Shown here: piece after piece, positions 7,408-8,264 of the stretch
Layout: the number at the start of each line of letters is the position of its first letter
Position numbering within the stretch: the first letter of the stretch is position 1
Notes under the pieces: generated by a model
Told to the model about the DNA's origin: nothing
Database searches by the model: none
What the model saw: the letters and a program-made list of their open reading frames with translations, nothing else
Translations under genes and position numbers: made by a program
NCBI GenBank assembly: GCA_023423015.1
Contig: JAFAGE010000119.1
Span: 1-8,264, forward strand
Length of the DNA: 8,264 nt
Reading direction: 5' to 3'
Source of the DNA: Bacteroidota bacterium
GTDB lineage: Bacteria > Bacteroidota > Bacteroidia > Chitinophagales > Chitinophagaceae

Positions 7408-8264
7408 TTACTTCGCCCTGGCGAATCTCACAACTGCGTTCTTCTGTTCTGTAGATGTAATTCTCACTTCATGTTGCTGGTCGCCGGCGTCTACCACCAT
7501 GAGTGAGGTGTTCGGCGGAATTTCACCAAGATTTTCGGCAACCATCACCAGTTCGTGAAATTCCATGTCGTCGTCGAGGTTGACGGTAACCGTAATTGCT
7601 TTTTCGGTCAGCCGCTGTTTTGAAATCACGAGCTTATTGTCGATGTATACAGATACGGTGTCGTTGTCGACAGTTCCGTTGTCGTAGATTTTTACACTTA
7701 TCTGTTTTGCCGACGACAGGATTGTTTTTACCAGCTCGTTCTTACGCGTGGCGAGTACCCTTGGGATAGGTACGGGTGCCTTAACGGTTGGTACTTCACG
7801 CGCAGGCGTATCGGTGGTTAGTTTTGAAACTTCTTTATTTCGTGCTTCAGGAACTACCTTCTTTACTTCGGGCTTTTTGCCGGGTGTAGTTTTGGCGGTC
7901 GGCTTAGGAGGGTTGGTGGCCGGCTTTTTAGCAGTTGGTGGCGGTGATGTAGTTTTTTTTGTTGGCGATGGCGGAGGAGTCTTTGTTTCCGGTTTAGATT
8001 CCGGGGTTGATTTCGCCACTTCCGGTTGTTTCGCTTCAGGTTGCTTAGGCGTTATTTTAGTTTCCTGTTTTTTCTTTTCCGCTTCGGCAAGAAACGGTTC
8101 TTTATAAAAGTCGGAATTGGGCACTTTTCTAAGGAAAACCGTACCTCCGCCACATTGTGTGGAGTCGCGCACGCTGATGCTGGTATAAGTTCCTTCCAGG
8201 AATTCTTCTTCACCAACCTTGGAATATTGCAGAAAACAGGTCATCAGGCATGCACCGCCATCAA
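7408..8264 (-). CDS. Partial protein with Pro/Lys-rich linker and C-terminal beta-rich domain (5' end outside window)
   Basis: Function not recognised. The frame stays open to the window edge. The Met at 8244 is preceded in frame by DGGACL and lacks a signal peptide after it, so it is probably internal and the protein continues upstream. Numbering from that Met, residues 1-50 are a globular-looking segment with Cys at 3 and 31, plus one more Cys just upstream of the Met. Residues about 53-165 form a low-complexity linker of Pro, Lys, Thr and Glu, including runs such as TPPPSP and SPPPTAKKP, like TonB-type or cell-wall-spanning linkers. Residues about 182-278 form a compact beta-rich domain: ISVKIYDNGT, DTVSVYIDNK, VMVAENLG and IPPNTSLMVV. 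I believe similar C-terminal domains recur in uncharacterised Chitinophagaceae proteins, but I cannot name the family. The composition suggests a secreted or periplasmic protein. An eight-base A-run in the coding strand (7953-7960) encodes the Lys-Lys in PTKKTT. It is convergent with the receptor gene, 55 bp away. Confidence 0.8.
   Translation of the reverse strand, partial: DGGACLMTCFLQYSKVGEEEFLEGTYTSISVRDSTQCGGGTVFLRKVPNSDFYKEPFLAEAEKKKQETKITPKQPEAKQPEVAKSTPESKPETKTPPPSPTKKTTSPPPTAKKPATNPPKPTAKTTPGKKPEVKKVVPEARNKEVSKLTTDTPAREVPTVKAPVPIPRVLATRKNELVKTILSSAKQISVKIYDNGTVDNDTVSVYIDNKLVISKQRLTEKAITVTVNLDDDMEFHELVMVAENLGEIPPNTSLMVVDAGDQQHEVRITSTEQKNAVVRFARAK

Noticed and set aside
7748..8107. Plus-strand Gly/Val/Phe-rich open frame opposite the linker protein, which could look like a membrane or repeat protein.
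   Set aside because: It is the complement of Pro/Lys/Thr-rich codons, which automatically reads as Gly/Phe/Val; no independent support.
7408..8244. Complete gene starting at the Met at 8244.
   Set aside because: The frame continues without a stop to the window edge, the sequence before the Met reads as ordinary protein, and no signal peptide or promoter precedes it.

Overview
The window looks like ordinary chromosome of a member of the Bacteroidota, probably a Chitinophagales/Sphingobacteriia-type environmental bacterium. The evidence is a CarboxypepD_reg-like TonB-dependent receptor of the Bacteroidota kind, a DUF3347 lipoprotein, a patatin fused to an outer-membrane barrel, start codons without clear Shine-Dalgarno sequences, and TAnnTTTG promoter elements. 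Assignment below phylum is inference. No mobile element, RNA gene or CRISPR array is visible.

Layout. Positions 93-4317 (minus strand) hold two genes in the order ABC-F ATPase (4317-2371) then patatin/Omp85-like outer-membrane protein (2330-93), 40 bp apart and probably one transcription unit. Positions 4318-4407 are a 90-bp divergent intergenic region with one TAnnTTTG element facing each way. Positions 4408-7352 (plus strand) hold a two-gene operon: a DUF3347 lipoprotein with CPM and MxxC motifs, then a TonB-dependent receptor whose start overlaps the lipoprotein stop as ATGA. Positions 7353-7407 are a 55-bp convergent intergenic region with three tandem GGCA-headed heptamers and a 10-bp palindrome. 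Positions 7408-8264 (minus strand) hold the 3' part of a protein with a Pro/Lys-rich linker and a C-terminal beta-rich domain; its 5' end lies outside the window.

How the genes may work together. Every product except the cytosolic ABC-F protein has, or probably has, an envelope location. The most informative pairing is the DUF3347 lipoprotein with the TonB-dependent receptor. Translational overlap implies matched synthesis, and the CPM...MxxC pattern suggests (inference) that the lipoprotein binds a thiophilic metal such as copper, so the receptor may transport or sense a metal-related ligand. The receptor belongs to the subfamily often followed by a DUF4249 lipoprotein gene, but a convergent gene sits directly downstream here. 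The patatin-barrel protein is expected to be a phospholipase or esterase tied to the outer membrane. I see no wholly new system; the DUF3347-receptor operon and the unrecognised linker protein deserve the most attention.
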